Below are positions 25,901 through 37,550 of a stretch of DNA of 64,000 nucleotides, in pieces. The position numbers and the translations under genes were made by a program. The number at the start of each line of letters is the position of its first letter. Within the stretch, counting starts at the first letter, position 1. The notes beneath the pieces are model-generated. The model was not told the DNA's origin and searched no databases. It saw nothing but the letters and a program-made list of their open reading frames with translations. Source of the DNA: Alligator mississippiensis (taxonomy: Eukaryota; Chordata; Crocodylia; Alligatoridae); NCBI RefSeq assembly GCF_030867095.1, contig NC_081824.1, positions 48,084,882 through 48,148,881 of the forward strand, written 5' to 3'.

Positions 25901-28900
25901 AGGACCAATGTTGTGCCTATCTTCAAGAAGGGGAGGAGAGAAGACCCAGGGAACTACAGGCTGATCAGCCTGACCTCAATCCCAAGAAAAATCCTCAAAA
26001 TTCTCAAGGAGTCCATATGCGATAAGTTAGTGGAAGGCAAAATTCTGAACAACAGCCAGAACGGTTTTGTCATGGGTAAGTCATGTTTGACTAACCTCAT
26101 CTCTTTCTATGACCAGGTTACTCACCACCTGGATAACGGAGATGAGGTCAACCTCATTTATTTGGACTTTAGGAAGGCCTTTGACTTGGTGTCCCATGAG
26201 GCTCTCAAGGTAAAACTAGGGGACTATGGGCTCAACAATTCAATGGTCAGATGGGTGGAAAACTGCCTGTGGCATCAGACCCAGAGACTACTAATAGACA
26301 GATCTGTGTTGACCTGGTGGAAGGTAGCCAGTTGGGTCCCCCAGGGTTCGGTACTTGGACCAGTACTTTTCAACATCTTCACCAATGATTTGGATGTAGG
26401 GGTGAAAAGCATACTGGCATAGTTCACTGATGACAGTAAGCCATGGGGAAGTGCGGCCATGCATCAGGGTAGGCTGTCGATCCAGCCGGACCAAGACAGA
26501 TTAGTTAGATGGGCAGACCAGAACCAGGTGCTGTTCAACACTGAGAAGTATCAAGTGCTCCATCTGGGGAGGAAAGTTCTGCAACAAACTTACAGGCTCA
26601 GTGGTGCTACGCTAGCTAGCACCACATCTGAAAGGGACCTGGGGGTCATAATTGACCATAAAATGAAGAGAGCCATCAGTGTAATGCTATAATTAGCAGA
26701 GGAAACAATATGCTGGCATGAATCGACCGATGCATCGCAAGCAATACTAAGGACGTTATTCTCCCACTCTACTCAGCATTGGTGAGGTCGCAGCTGGAGT
26801 ACTGCATCCAGTTCTGGGCACCACACTTCAAGAAGGATGTGGAGAAGCTTGAGAGAGTCCAGAGAAGAGCCACTCATATGATTAAAGGCCTGAAGAGCAA
26901 GCCATATAAGGAAAGGCTGATAGATATGGGACTGTTCAGCCAAGAAAGGAGAAGACTTCAGGGGGATTTGGTGGCAGCTTACGAATATATCAGGGATGAG
27001 CATCAGGGGCTAGCAAACAACAGTTCACCAAAGTGCCCTGTGGAAAACCAAGAGCAATGGTCATAAATTCCTACAAGAAGGTTTCAGACTAGATATAAGG
27101 AAAAACTTCTTCATGGTTCGTGTGACCAAACTTTGGGGGTGGTGCAGGCACCTACCCTGGAGATCTTCAAAAGGAGACCTGGCGCACACTTTGCTGGGGT
27201 TATATGACCCCAGCAGTCTTTCCTGCCCAGAGCAGGGGGGCTGGACCTGATGATCTCATGAGGTCACTTCCAGCCCTAAACTTCTGTGACTCTGTAAACA
27301 GCAAAGAGGCTGCTCAAAGATAATTCAAGGGAACCACTACTCAAACATAATTTAGTTCCTAGATCCAGCCCAGAGGCAGTCATCTTCCCCACACTGAAAT
27401 TCTCATCATCAAACTTCTCCTGGAGCTGTGCCCCTAATCCAGGTCAGCCCTTTCTCACACAAAACCTACCCTTGCTATCCCAGTGGTTAGAAAATCACCT
27501 GGGAGAAGATTTTGTAAATTTCTGCTCAGGCTGATTTGAGGCATAGATTTAAACTAAGATCTCCCCCATCCCAGAAGAGTGTCCTAGCCATAAGGATATT
27601 CAGGGGAAAGTCTTTCTTGGTCTCTCCTCCTGAAGTTGTATATAAGTAACTATTTATTAGTAAAATAGAACATTAGTACAATAGTACAATACAAAACTTC
27701 AATTGGAAAAGTCAAGAACCCCATCTAAATCTGTTCTTTTCCTTTGAACTAACATTTGTTCTACCAAACAGTGGAGAGAGAGAGAGAAGATTGAGTGTAC
27801 AGCTCTGTGGTTAGGAGACATGCCCAGGAAAGGGGATATTTATTTATGGATCAGCCTATAGAAAAGCAATACTTACAAATAAAATTGCTCTTCTAATAAA
27901 TTTATTGCAGTCTAATTAACTTGTTTCTACAGAATTTGGTAAAATTGAATAGGAAGTTTTTCTAATTAAATTGTTGTTACCTTTTAAATGGACCTTTTCA
28001 GCCTAATAAAAGGGCTATTCCTTACACCTTTATAACAATCTTCCTTCTTATTTTTAACTGAATTATTTTCCTCTCTGTAAAATCCTGAGCTTTACATACA
28101 CATTTCATTTGATGGAAGAGCAGTGTGCTGAAATTACTTGGCTAGGCATAATTTGCAATCTCTTTAACAACTCTAATTATTGGATTATAATTTTATGAAG
28201 CTTAATTCCTTGTGGTACATTTACTCTTTATATACACTAGTGATTTGTCCTTACAGGCTTTTCTTTCACATTTTACTGCTGTACGCCTGTAATTATAGCA
28301 ACTTTATGACTTGTTGGATCCAGGAGTAGAATAGATGTCTTTAGATATTCTGAAAAGTCCTTTCATAGCATCTGATGGATTAGACTGTTGCCTACAGAAG
28401 TGCACGTCTCTTTAAACTAGCTAGTTGGTGAGGTGCCAGCCTGCCATACCTTCCACCTTCAGATCTGTGGAGACTTTCTTTGAAAAAATTAAGTCTCCTG
28501 TATTGTCACTAGATCACTGTCCTTCCTTAGTCAAAGAACAAATGATATTACATGGGCAATTTTTAAAAACATGCTCTGTCTCTCATATGTGTCAATGCAT
28601 GCATGCATGTGTACATACACATATACATTTTGTAAAATGATATCTTTTGAAAGTTTATAAATTTTTTAAAACTATATAGAGCACTTTTAAGCAATCATAT
28701 ATATTCTATAGTTCTCCTTCATGGTACATTATAACAGCTTTAAAATATAATCTCTTTTAGAAATTTTTATCAGATTAAGTATCAGATTCCTCATCTTGAG
28801 TCAAAATCCTTAGTTTGTGATGTGACAGGTGGTTGTTACAGGAATTATCATTGTACGACAGAGTGTTATATCAAGGGAGGAGTGGACAGCAGAAGCATAT

Positions 28901-31900
28901 TTGCTTCAGATAAATAAAGAGCAAAATTCTTAGCTGAGGTAAATTGGTGCAACTCCAAATCAAAGGGGCTGCTACACCCATTTAAACCAGGTGAAGAACT
29001 GGCCTGAAGAGCTTGTACTGAGCTTGACATCAAAACTGACATGAACTTTAATAAGACTCAAGAAGTGGACAAAGTGAGTTTGGCCTGAGTTAGCAGGTTC
29101 AGGCACATGGGAAATACAGCAAATGGGACCCACTTCTATGTGGTTACTTTGGAGCAAAGTGTGCAAAATGCACCTGCACAAATTAGGATAGGATTAAATC
29201 ACCAACATGAGACTTTCCAGTCTAAATAGATCTCTTAAATTTTTAAACAGTGGATTGTTGGTGGTATATTTGCATTGCAAGCCAATTTATCCTGCTTCTT
29301 GGGTGGGTTTTGCCACACTCACTGAGCTCCATGGCTAGGCTGCTACTGAATACCAAAGTCCGTTTAAAGTTAGAACAGGTATGACAACTCTACATTGCTG
29401 TGACTGCAGTGTAGACATACAACTGATTTCTTAAAAGCTTGCATCCCCTAGTTCTTGCATCAGATGCTAGCTGCCATAGCACTATGTATTCTCTCCTTTT
29501 TTTACTGGGAATAATTTTGATCTTCATATACAGTGTTTAAAATTAGGGAAAAAGATTGAGGTCTTCTGTATTTAGACTAGTGCTTGTCCAAGGTTTGCTC
29601 AATTAAGTTACTGCCTGAACATAGCTTCCAGTTTCAAACATTCATTTCTGGGCCTTTTTTTTTTCTGCATGAGTAAAACAACCTATGCTTGATAATTAAT
29701 GCCTAACAAAAGGGGCAGTGCCATTAAGCCTACCATCTTAAAATATCAACATTGATCACACCAGATACAAGATCACTCACTTGTCATGTTTCATTGTAAA
29801 CAGATTAAGATCTTGACAAACATCAATAAGGAACCAACAGGCATGTTTTTGAGAGAGGACTTCTGAACTGAGACATACTTTGCATAAAAAACATCAGGTC
29901 TTTGTATATTTGATATAAACTTTACAGATAGAGCTTTACAATGAGAACTGCAACACAATTTGTGCTTGCTGGAATAGGAAATGTAGTGCATTCATAAACC
30001 TCTAAAGATCTCTTTAAAATTGGGCAAGAATATTAATTTAGCTGGGTTATACTTTCAAAAGTCAAGCCTTTACTGTCATTCTCCTTATATTATTCTTTAT
30101 AATTAATAAATGCCATAGACTATGGACTATGGTTGTGTTACAATGCCATAACTGCATGCCTCCAGGGGCAATCAAGGAAAGGAGCAGCTTTTGAGAGGCA
30201 GAGGCACAATTCCCTCTCTTGTGTCAGGGTCGAATTTGCTGTTGGTGGGTATCCAAGGTAAAATGCACGTTGCTTAGTTAAGCTGATCAGAGTCCAGGTG
30301 GTGCATCCAAGGCTCTGCTCAGTTTACATTTGTCTGCTCCTGGGAGGATAGAAATAGGGGTGTGGAGCTTGCTTACTCCCAGAACTGAGGTTCAGGAAGC
30401 CCAGGGCACAGGTACATAGGAAAGGGATGAGCAGGTGCTGCATGTTGCATGTATCAATAGTAAAGGTTACCTCAGGCTCCCGAGTTTTTTTTAGTCTTGG
30501 AGAAGTGGGGGAAACAACTGTAAGTGCTTTTTGGAGTGATCTTCTTGCTTCTGCTTCTAGCTTGGTTTCTGGTCTTGGGTGATCATGTGCTCCTTTGGAC
30601 TTTAGCAAGGAACATGAAAAATGAAGATAAAAACAGAGCTTAAGTAGTACCTGTAGTGTATAGGGTCCATGGTATGTGCATAAAATCCTGACATGGGTTG
30701 GGTGATCCAGTGGATTTTACCTCATGAAACGTATTTACGTTCAGTGTAAGTCACAGGTAAAAATTAGTGGGCTGATCTGTTGCTGGTGAACGTTTTCTGA
30801 ATTCCCAAAATCTTTGCACAGTGTTTACATATAGAGCAGGCTTTCCTCAATAGACAGTAGGCTTGCAGGCTAGATTTGCAGCTGGTCACAGTCAAAGAGT
30901 GGGCTTTGTCTGTACTATACAAGAGTGGCCAGTTCTATTAGCTCTTTACTGTAGTGAAGACATGCCTATCTTTCAGAACAAGAAATATAAAGTATGATCA
31001 ATTATGACATTATTATTCCTTATTTCCTTCTACCCTCCTTTTGAGCTGTTGGCTACAGAAACTTGCGTACCTTAATCATACTATCCCAATAGGCCTTGGC
31101 TTGGGTAGCAGTTTCACTTTGATTTTTAGGTATACAAGTACCTTTGAGGTATCCCCAGTTTACAGATGGGGAACTAAGCTAATAATACTTTGCTCCCTCA
31201 CAAGGGTACTTTAAAGATTGCGGGATGCTCCGCTGTCATAAGGACTTAGAAGAAAATCCTGTACATTTTCTAAATGGTCAGAGCAAAGCTTTAAAAACAA
31301 GCTCTTCAACTCAACAAGGATCGGGATCATTAACTAAATGTTTGAGGTGTATTAATGCTTAATCCAGTATTGTGAGCTATCATAGACTTTTAGATACCAC
31401 CACTTACTGCTCTAAGCAATCCCCCTTCCTAGATGGTGTTCCTGAGAAACATGTGACAGTAACAAACCATTTCTGACCCTGCAAGGGTTTTCAAGTTCAG
31501 CTTGTGCTCTATAGCTTATTAGGGCCTTGTCCAAAGTCCCTCACAGTCCATGGGAGTTTACAGAAACCCATTCATTTTGATGATCTTTGCAATAGGCCCT
31601 TTACGAAAGAGTATAATGAACATAGTAGCAAATGTTGTTAGCTGAAACAAATGCATGATTTTAGATGATCTGATAAAGTATCTTTTGAACTCACCTTAGA
31701 TAAAACTGAGTGTTCTACTAACCTGAAAAAATATGAATGGTCCTTCATGCCTCCAGAAGTTAGTGACAGGATAACCACCATGACCTCGACAAGAAATAAG
31801 CTTCAAAGGCCCATTGCAGTTTGGACAGCATTTCCCTAGAACAAGGGCAGTGAGAAACATTTTCTTATCCAGCAGTCAGAGGAATGTTTTCTGTGACTAA

Positions 31901-34900
31901 CTCCCTGGGGTGGATTGCTATTTTTTTTGTGCTTGGGGGCTCAGAAGCTTAGTTTGTAGAAGTATGCAGAAAACCTTCACACATTGGCACTGACTAATTC
32001 TTATCTTTCTCCTGTTAAAGGTGACCTGCAGATACCATTACTAAGACTTGTATATTTATCCTTTTTGGTTTTTACTGACATATAAAGAAAGACTTTAATC
32101 TTCAAGGGTATTTTGTCATTTTTTTTTAAGTAAGACATATCAGGAATATTACATCTTTTCTGGTTTTGCTGGAATCAAATCAGAAATTAAATCACATCCA
32201 ACAGTTTAACTGAAGGCTGTAACAAAAGCTTCCTTTATGTTTATTAGTCACCGAGTGGCTAACAAGCCAAACAATCAAAAAGACCGTTAAACCATCCTAA
32301 CTAAAAATGATTTCCCTCATCAATTATTAAACTTCTGATCTCCTGTTTTTTGTGATGTTACTTTTTCACTAATTTCAAGAACAAAGGGAGAAAAGTCAAA
32401 AGCCCAGTTCTTTTCCTTTAGAGGTGGCCTTTAAGTAAAAAAATAATTTCCCATGGAAGTGGGATTCCTATGCAAATGAATAAAGTAAGTACTCAGTTGC
32501 ATCAGGCTGGAAATTAGGGCATAGTTAAAACATGGTAGGAAGTACATAGCAACCAGTCAAGAAAACCGCAGCAGGAAACAAGAAGGAAACAAAACAAAAA
32601 ACAATGTTTTTCAAAATATTGAAATTGTACTTAATAACACAGTATAAGGTTGAGAAGGGGTGTCAAAGGATCTAACAGGTCTCTTTCTCCTCTGGTTTCT
32701 ATTGTATTAATTTATTAACTAGTATATTAATAACAGAGGTGTTACTATCTCCACAGCGTCATACTTACTCTGCTGTTTTTGCCTAGCTTTATCACATATG
32801 GCTGGTCTCAAATAGATCTTCCTCCCATCAGGAGTTGAGCATTCATTGCTGCAAACCACCACACCGAGACAGGACTTTTTTAAGATACGGGAGTTGTGAT
32901 TGTTGGTGTTTCTCATTGCCCAACTACTGTGGTGCCGCTGAGCATTTTTATCATCCGAGCTATAGATATGCTTTACATAGGAATCTGGCCATTCTTGAAA
33001 CCAATCTCTTTGTTTCACATCCTGTTAAGAACCCAAAGAATGCCACATTTTAGGCTAGGAAATAAAACCGTTTCCCAGTTGGAGAACATAAGACCCTCTG
33101 CTGAAGTTTGTCACTGTGGTGGTATAACAAGGCCCTACATAAAGGTCAATGGGTTATAGTAAGAGTTGCCAGCGAAGGCTTGGGGATGACTGGGGAAAGG
33201 GAGGTGCCTGTAGTTTCTCAGTGCTCCAGTGGACCCCTCCAGGTGCCAGAACATGCTATTGGCCTTTGGCCTTGTTCCAACGTACAATCCAGTGCAGATC
33301 AGCCGTTTGAATCTACTTTATAAAGTCCTCATATCTTGCAATTTTTAACTGGTTTATTTCCTTAGGATTCATGACAGAAGTCCTTATTCATTGTTCTTAA
33401 GATCTGTCTATAACATTTGGAATTGTACCCAAGCATGTGGTTTGGCTCAGTTTCATGAGCTGCAGGGTAAGCACTGATAGATTCAAACTTCCCCAACGTT
33501 TGTGGGGCTTCAGATTCCGGTGTTTTGTTTAGGCTATTCTTTGTAATGCTAACATCAGTCTTTTTAAAATGAAAAATATAGGACATCTTGGTCTGGCTTC
33601 ATGTTACAGACTGAGCAAAAAGTCTATTTGGTAAAGAACAGGAAAAAACACATGAAAAGAAGGACATTTTAAGAAGTCATTTGTTAGATATCACCTCATG
33701 GCTTACAAGCTGTGCAAGAGGAAAATATCAGTGGGCTAAAAGGAGCTTACAGACCCTCTGTTGCTTTTGTGGGGGGTGAAAAACTGGTGGAAATGGGGAT
33801 AGAAGGGCTGGGCAGGACTTGCTGATCCAAACTACCTGAGGCTACGGTGGCAGTGGAGTCAAGAACTCAGGGCAGAGGGACTTTTTTTTTGTTCTTTCAG
33901 TGCTCCTCTGGCTGGTACCTAGATTGAAAGGAGAAGGAAGCCTTCTGATTTGAAGGCAGATGCAACCACAGTTAAGCTTGGAGAAGGGGAGGGTTTGGGG
34001 GGGACTAGAACCAGGATTCTTTGGGCAAGAAGTCTGGATACAGGATGTGGACTGGGAATAAGAGCTGGACTTTGGGGAGTTGCAAACTGAGATGAGCAGC
34101 CAGGGGCTGAGAGGTGAAGGACAAGGTTGGTGGGCCAAGAATGGGACAAGGACCCTTGCAGGTAGGTCAGAGCGTAAGATCCTAGAACCTGAAACTGCGG
34201 CTGGGGAAGACTGGGGAACCAGGAGAGGTGATTTTCTTGGCCAGGAGACTGGGGACTTGGATAAGAGCTGAGGAGGTCATTATTTCTCAGCAAATATCTG
34301 TGAAGCAGAGTTCCCAACCGTGTAAGCCAAACTGTTTATGGGTAGCCACTAACTGTGTGTTATTTGTTATTTGTGTGCCCAACTTGACACCATGGGCTTT
34401 GATTGTAGAAGATGCAGCTGAAGTTAAGGAATGCTCTGCTTTGAATATAGAACATGCTATATATGCTAAGTACTCAGAAAAAATCAAATGTTGGGTATCT
34501 CAATTTGGTACCTACAATTATTGGACACATTTGATCTCAATCTTTCTGTGCCTTATCATCTGTAAAGTGAGGATAACAATGCCTCTTCATCTCACAGGAG
34601 TGCCACAAAAAGAAATTCCTTGTTTAGATAGCACTTAAGTACTATGGTCCTAAGCCTGCAATGAAATGAGTATTTCTCTATTTAGAATAATATGAAGTAC
34701 ACAAAGCATGGGGATTCATACTGTAAAATAAGCATAAAACAAAATAATAAATAGTAACTCTGCCCATTCAGTGGTCTAGAAAGCTAGTAAATCTACATTT
34801 TTACTCTTCCTTATAATATGTATCTCTTCCAAAGGAAAAATGTCTCCGAGCATAAAAGTTTTGGCAAATATTTCAGCTTTTTTACATGTATGTCTCACGT

Positions 34901-35137
34901 TGATGGAATGCTCTAGAGCATGCTTCCTAGAAAAGCAGTGAAGAGAAAAGATATATGGATGATTTACAAGGTATCTCAGAAAGACCATAACTGGATGAAT
35001 TTGTAAATAAAAGATTTTCTAAAACGCACACGTACCTGAGGAAGTTTGACGTCATTGATATCCCAACTTGTTGTTTCTCCATTTTGAGAAGCAGAGTCCT
35101 CCTGTTCCATGACAATGTCATCTGGCGCTTTCAGCAT
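22170..35137 (-). CDS. GCM1: GCM1, glial cells missing transcription factor 1 (spliced CDS, five coding exons)
   Basis: Zinc-containing GCM-domain transcription factor, nuclear; in mammals it drives trophoblast differentiation, and its role in reptiles is less clear. Join on the minus strand: 35137-35036, 33021-32769, 31835-31723, 30599-30471, 22913-22170. The exons total 1341 nt, or 446 residues plus stop, against 436 in human as I recall it. The GCM domain spans roughly residues 23-178, from [11 protein letters not shown] to [16 protein letters not shown], and includes [40 protein letters not shown] and [15 protein letters not shown]. The conserved Cys/His residues that coordinate two zinc ions in this family appear present. 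The C-terminal region is variable but ends [12 protein letters not shown], matching the family end. The chosen start gives a 34-residue first coding exon in phase; a second Met at residue 10 is an alternative. GCM2 is less likely because the C-terminus matches GCM1. Confidence 0.95.
23327..23428 (+). repeat. MIR SINE
   Basis: In GCM1 intron 5. The text ggtttagtgaacagagcattaatc, then catgatcttgggcaagtcactta, matches the MIR head and core with its diagnostic TTGGGCAAGTCACTT. The orientation is opposite to GCM1. Confidence 0.7.
23918..27295 (+). mobile_element. CR1 LINE in GCM1 intron 5, interrupted by another CR1
   Basis: A plus-strand CR1 antisense to GCM1. Endonuclease text at about 23935-24520 ([38 protein letters not shown]). 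After the nested insertion it resumes at 25148 with [22 protein letters not shown] at 25808-26440 has [38 protein letters not shown] and [19 protein letters not shown]. The catalytic box is FTDD, just after an in-frame stop near 26420. The post-RT region is at 26779-27066 and the tail ends near 27295. Multiple stops; inactive. Confidence 0.9.
24530..25147 (-). mobile_element. Nested CR1 fragment (post-RT region and 3-prime end)
   Basis: Inserted in antisense into the CR1 at 23918-27295, between its endonuclease and RT modules. The plus-strand edge is a clean tail of three TTCATAGAT-type repeats at 24530-24555. The minus-strand frame at 25087-24629 reads [20 protein letters not shown] and [20 protein letters not shown] almost uninterrupted. 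It is therefore younger and better preserved than its host element. Confidence 0.92.
27474..27597. repeat. Palindromic tRNA-head foldback SINE
   Basis: Two tRNA-like heads in inverted orientation: plus-strand ccagtggttagaaaatcacctggga, and the reverse complement of ctcccccatcccagaagagtgtcctagcca, meeting near gctcaggctgatttgaggc. The arms are complementary with mismatches, so the transcript could fold back on itself. It lies in GCM1 intron 5 just beyond the CR1 tail. Confidence 0.55.
27613..30470. other. GCM1 intron 5, proximal part
   Basis: AT-rich intronic sequence with no recognised repeat or alternative exon apart from short GA and TG tracts. No conserved-looking open frame. Confidence 0.5.
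30471..30599 (-). CDS. GCM1: GCM1 exon 5 (end of the GCM domain and linker)
   Basis: The acceptor TTGCTAAAG precedes 30599 and the donor CCTGAG|GTAACC follows 30471. The 43 codons run [20 protein letters not shown], then a Ser/Thr/Pro linker ending KKTREPE. The frame continues open past the donor, but that read-through text shows no family similarity, which supports the donor choice. Confidence 0.92.
31723..31835 (-). CDS. GCM1: GCM1 exon 4 (zinc-binding half of the GCM domain)
   Basis: Too short for simple ORF calling but clear by splicing: acceptor TTCTAG before 31835 and donor CAG|GTTAGT after 31723. It completes the split arginine codon, then encodes [31 protein letters not shown] and PFIFFQ, ending in phase 0. 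Residue 151 is proline (HEGPFIFFQ) where I recall human GCM1 having arginine (HDGRFIFFQ). Confidence 0.93.
32769..33021 (-). CDS. GCM1: GCM1 exon 3 (core of the GCM DNA-binding domain)
   Basis: The acceptor CTTAACAG sits before 33021 and the donor CAGCAGA|GTAAGT after 32769. It encodes 84 codons plus the first base of a split arginine codon. It starts [20 protein letters not shown] and includes [20 protein letters not shown] and [13 protein letters not shown]. This is the most conserved part of the family, and no disruption is seen. Confidence 0.95.
34535..34605. repeat. MIR-like SINE fragment in GCM1 intron 2
   Basis: The segment ctcaatctttctgtgccttatcatctgtaaagtgaggataacaatgcctct corresponds to the MIR core (CTCAGTTTCCTCATCTGTAAAATGGGGATAATAATGCCT-like) with scattered differences. 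Confidence 0.65.
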
Positions 35138-35150
35138 TTCTGAATTCCCC
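35036..35150 (-). CDS. GCM1: GCM1 exon 2 (first coding exon)
   Basis: The acceptor TTTCAG precedes 35150 and the donor CAG|GTACGT lies at 35036/35035. Translation starts at 35137 with [15 protein letters not shown] and ends [11 protein letters not shown] in phase 0 after 34 codons. Thirteen bases of the exon are 5-prime UTR. Upstream in-frame Met codons lie beyond the splice acceptor and so are not used. Confidence 0.9.
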
Positions 35151-36139
35151 CTGAAACTTAACAAGAAAAGCTATTGTAGCTGCTTTTGAAGTTGCCTAGC
35201 TGTCACCCTCTCAAGCAGTTTACAACCAGGAAGCTGTTTCCTGAAGCTAAATTAGAGAGAGACTGCCTATTAAAGATAAAATCAGTGTTCTGATGCTAGA
35301 AAAACTTGTTCCATTTTAAGTTTTGCAAGCAGACAAAGCAATGGAAAATATAGCTTAGAGATAAAATGTGATCTTATGGCGGCATCGTTAACAGAAAGTA
35401 GGCTGGGAGTTTATCAACTGTTTTGCTTTGCTCATTCTTCTCTGATACCAGATTTATATTACTTTTAACTCAGTTGATCTACTCTTTGTAAATGAGATCA
35501 GAATCAGGCCCAAAATTTCCAGCAGTTATATAGCTGAAGAGCTCAGCACTTTTTAAGGGCTCTTTTCTGTTGTTGCTTATGCACTAGATTTTTCACATAC
35601 TATACATTACAAAGGTGAGGCGCAATAGGTGACTGCTGTATCATTTACACTGAAATGATTCTCAGTCATTCTGAAAATAGCTTGCAGCTCTGAGAACTTA
35701 TTGATTATATAAGGGATGGGAAATGTACAAAAAGGGGCAGAACTACACAGGCTTCATGCATTTTTCTATTTCAGCTTGCAGGATAAAAAAGGCCTTTTCA
35801 CCAAAAATAAGTGTATCTCCTGGATTGTGTATTTGTATACTGCTTTTCAGGCAGCATTTCTGTACCAGCAAAGTATAATACTATATCATCAGCAACTACA
35901 CACATGCCTTTCCTTGGGAGACACCATTATTTTGGAGAGAGAAGTAAATCTGAGAATGATCAGCCGGATCCTCAGCTGGTATAAACTGAAATGGCTTGAT
36001 TGATTTTAATGGCGTTACACCAATTTACCCCAAATCAGGATCCCATGTTGTATAGTGAGATAGGAAACAAAGTTTATTTGATTTTTTGCTCTTTCATGCA
36101 GTTCATAAATGATTATATTAAATTTATATTAGGCAATGT

Positions 36140-36345
36140 TCCGTAGTAGTTAGAATAGGGTATTGGGACTCATTTTCTTATCGCTAGCCTTGGCTCTGCA
36201 AGTGAGTCAATATAAAATCCTGGAAAAAAAATCCTAGCTTCTGTGTGTCTTGCTTTACCCATCTAAAAATGGTGATCACCTTAACAATCACATCTTTGAT
36301 CGGTCTGTATCATGAGGGTTAGTTTCTGAATGCTTACAAAGCACT
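36140..36345. repeat. MIR-like SINE fragment in GCM1 intron 1
   Basis: A head-like gtagttagaatagggtattgggact, a core cttggctctgcaagtgagtc, then cttgctttacccatctaaaaatggtgatcacc and a tail acaaagcactttggaatc. Order and spacing agree with MIR-type SINEs; divergence is high. A second tail-like phrase (acaaagtgctttgagattctttgctataaggtgctat) lies at 36512-36550. Confidence 0.5.
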
Positions 36346-36364
36346 TTGGAATCAGAACTCATGA

Positions 36365-36455
36365 TAGAGGTGATATCTTTTATGGGACCAACTAGATTTT
36401 TGCAAAAAAAAAAATATTGCAAGCTTTCAGGCACAAGCACCCTTCTTCAGGTGCA
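36365..36455 (-). mobile_element. Penelope-like element 3-prime end fragment
   Basis: The plus-strand text ggtgatatcttttatgggaccaacta, then gcaagctttcaggcacaagcacccttcttcag, is the reverse complement of the Penelope-like 3-prime terminus also seen at 51274 and 59781. An A-run of about 11 bases interrupts it. It lies in GCM1 intron 1. Confidence 0.75.
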
Positions 36456-37440
36456 GGAGAAAAGATTGTAAAAGTTCTGGTTACCTAAATACCTGACAAC
36501 CTGGGTACCTGACACAAAGTGCTTTGAGATTCTTTGCTATAAGGTGCTATGAAAAATATAGTCAAAGCACTACTACCCCAACAGGTAAATCTGATTATAT
36601 CAATGATAAAATGGTAAAATATTGAAAAGTGCTGGCATTCACTCTAAAGTGCATTAAAAATGACAAATGGTAGTTAACATTAATTGCTTTCAGATTTCCA
36701 TGGGCAAATTAAATTTTACTAGGCAACTAAGTCATTACTGTTTCAGAAATGATGTTACTAGCATGATCTTGTGTAAGGAAAGAAAGCTTTTCTACAGAGA
36801 AGTTACAAGAGGCTGTAAAAACATCAGGTCTTTGTATATTCTCATATTACACTCTTATTACACCAAGGGCCAATATACTGAGCACTGAAGAGGGGGACAA
36901 TAATATTAGAAGAGACACCCTAAAATGACGGTAACAGTAGAAAACAGAATTGAAACTGCTAAACAACTATCCTTGAATATTTCTTGCCCTTGGATATTAT
37001 ACGACTTGTTACATGATTCAGACAGATAGTCCCATTGTTTTAAAATGAGCTGGTTTGGAAAGTGAAAGAAACTATAACAATTTGCAGTGGAGTATATCTC
37101 TTTTATCTTGCTTGGCCAAAGAGTAAAATATAATTAAATATTACTTCAAAGTTCAGTGAAAGAAAAATGATTTTAAGTAACACAACCTAAAAGACAAAGT
37201 TGCAGTGAAACATATTTGCACAGCTACAGGTTGGTATGGATTGAATGCTTGCAAAACTTCTAGTAATAATTAAATTATGCTCTGGCTTTTAAAAAAAATT
37301 CAATTGCTATTTGTTCTTTTTTTTTTTAGTGAAGTACATTAGTTTTAAGATATCCAAACTTTACGGTAAATAATTTTGTACCCTGTCTTCAGCAATCCTC
37401 TTAGTTAACTAACAGTTAGTATTTCTATGACATACCTTAC

Positions 37441-37550
37441 CTCCTTGACTTGGTAGGTGGATGAAACTGATGTAGTGTATCTGAACGCCAAAATTCTTTG
37501 AGGACAGAGCTCTCAGACTACACTCACTTCCTAAGTCTTAGTAGCTCTAC
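37441..37550 (-). promoter_or_regulatory. GCM1: Candidate GCM1 non-coding exon 1 and promoter-proximal region
   Basis: The minus strand has a strong splice donor, CAAGGAG|GTAAGGTATG, at 37441/37440, about 2.3 kb upstream of exon 2. That is the arrangement expected for the untranslated first exon of GCM1. The proposed exon region contains an ETS-like AGGAAGTGAG. Just upstream on the coding strand are an octamer-like ATTAGCATAT at 37572-37581 and a GATA-type CTTATC at 37561-37566. No canonical TATA box or CpG island is seen, so the 5-prime boundary is a guess. Confidence 0.4.

Noticed and set aside
30324..30470. Continuation of the GCM1 exon 5 frame past the donor
   Set aside because: The GAG|GTAACC donor and the phase of exon 6 reproduce the GCM1 alignment; the read-through text has no family similarity.
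34976..35034. Continuation of the GCM1 exon 2 frame past LPQ
   Set aside because: CAG|GTACGT is a good donor and exon 3 continues the GCM domain exactly at that residue.
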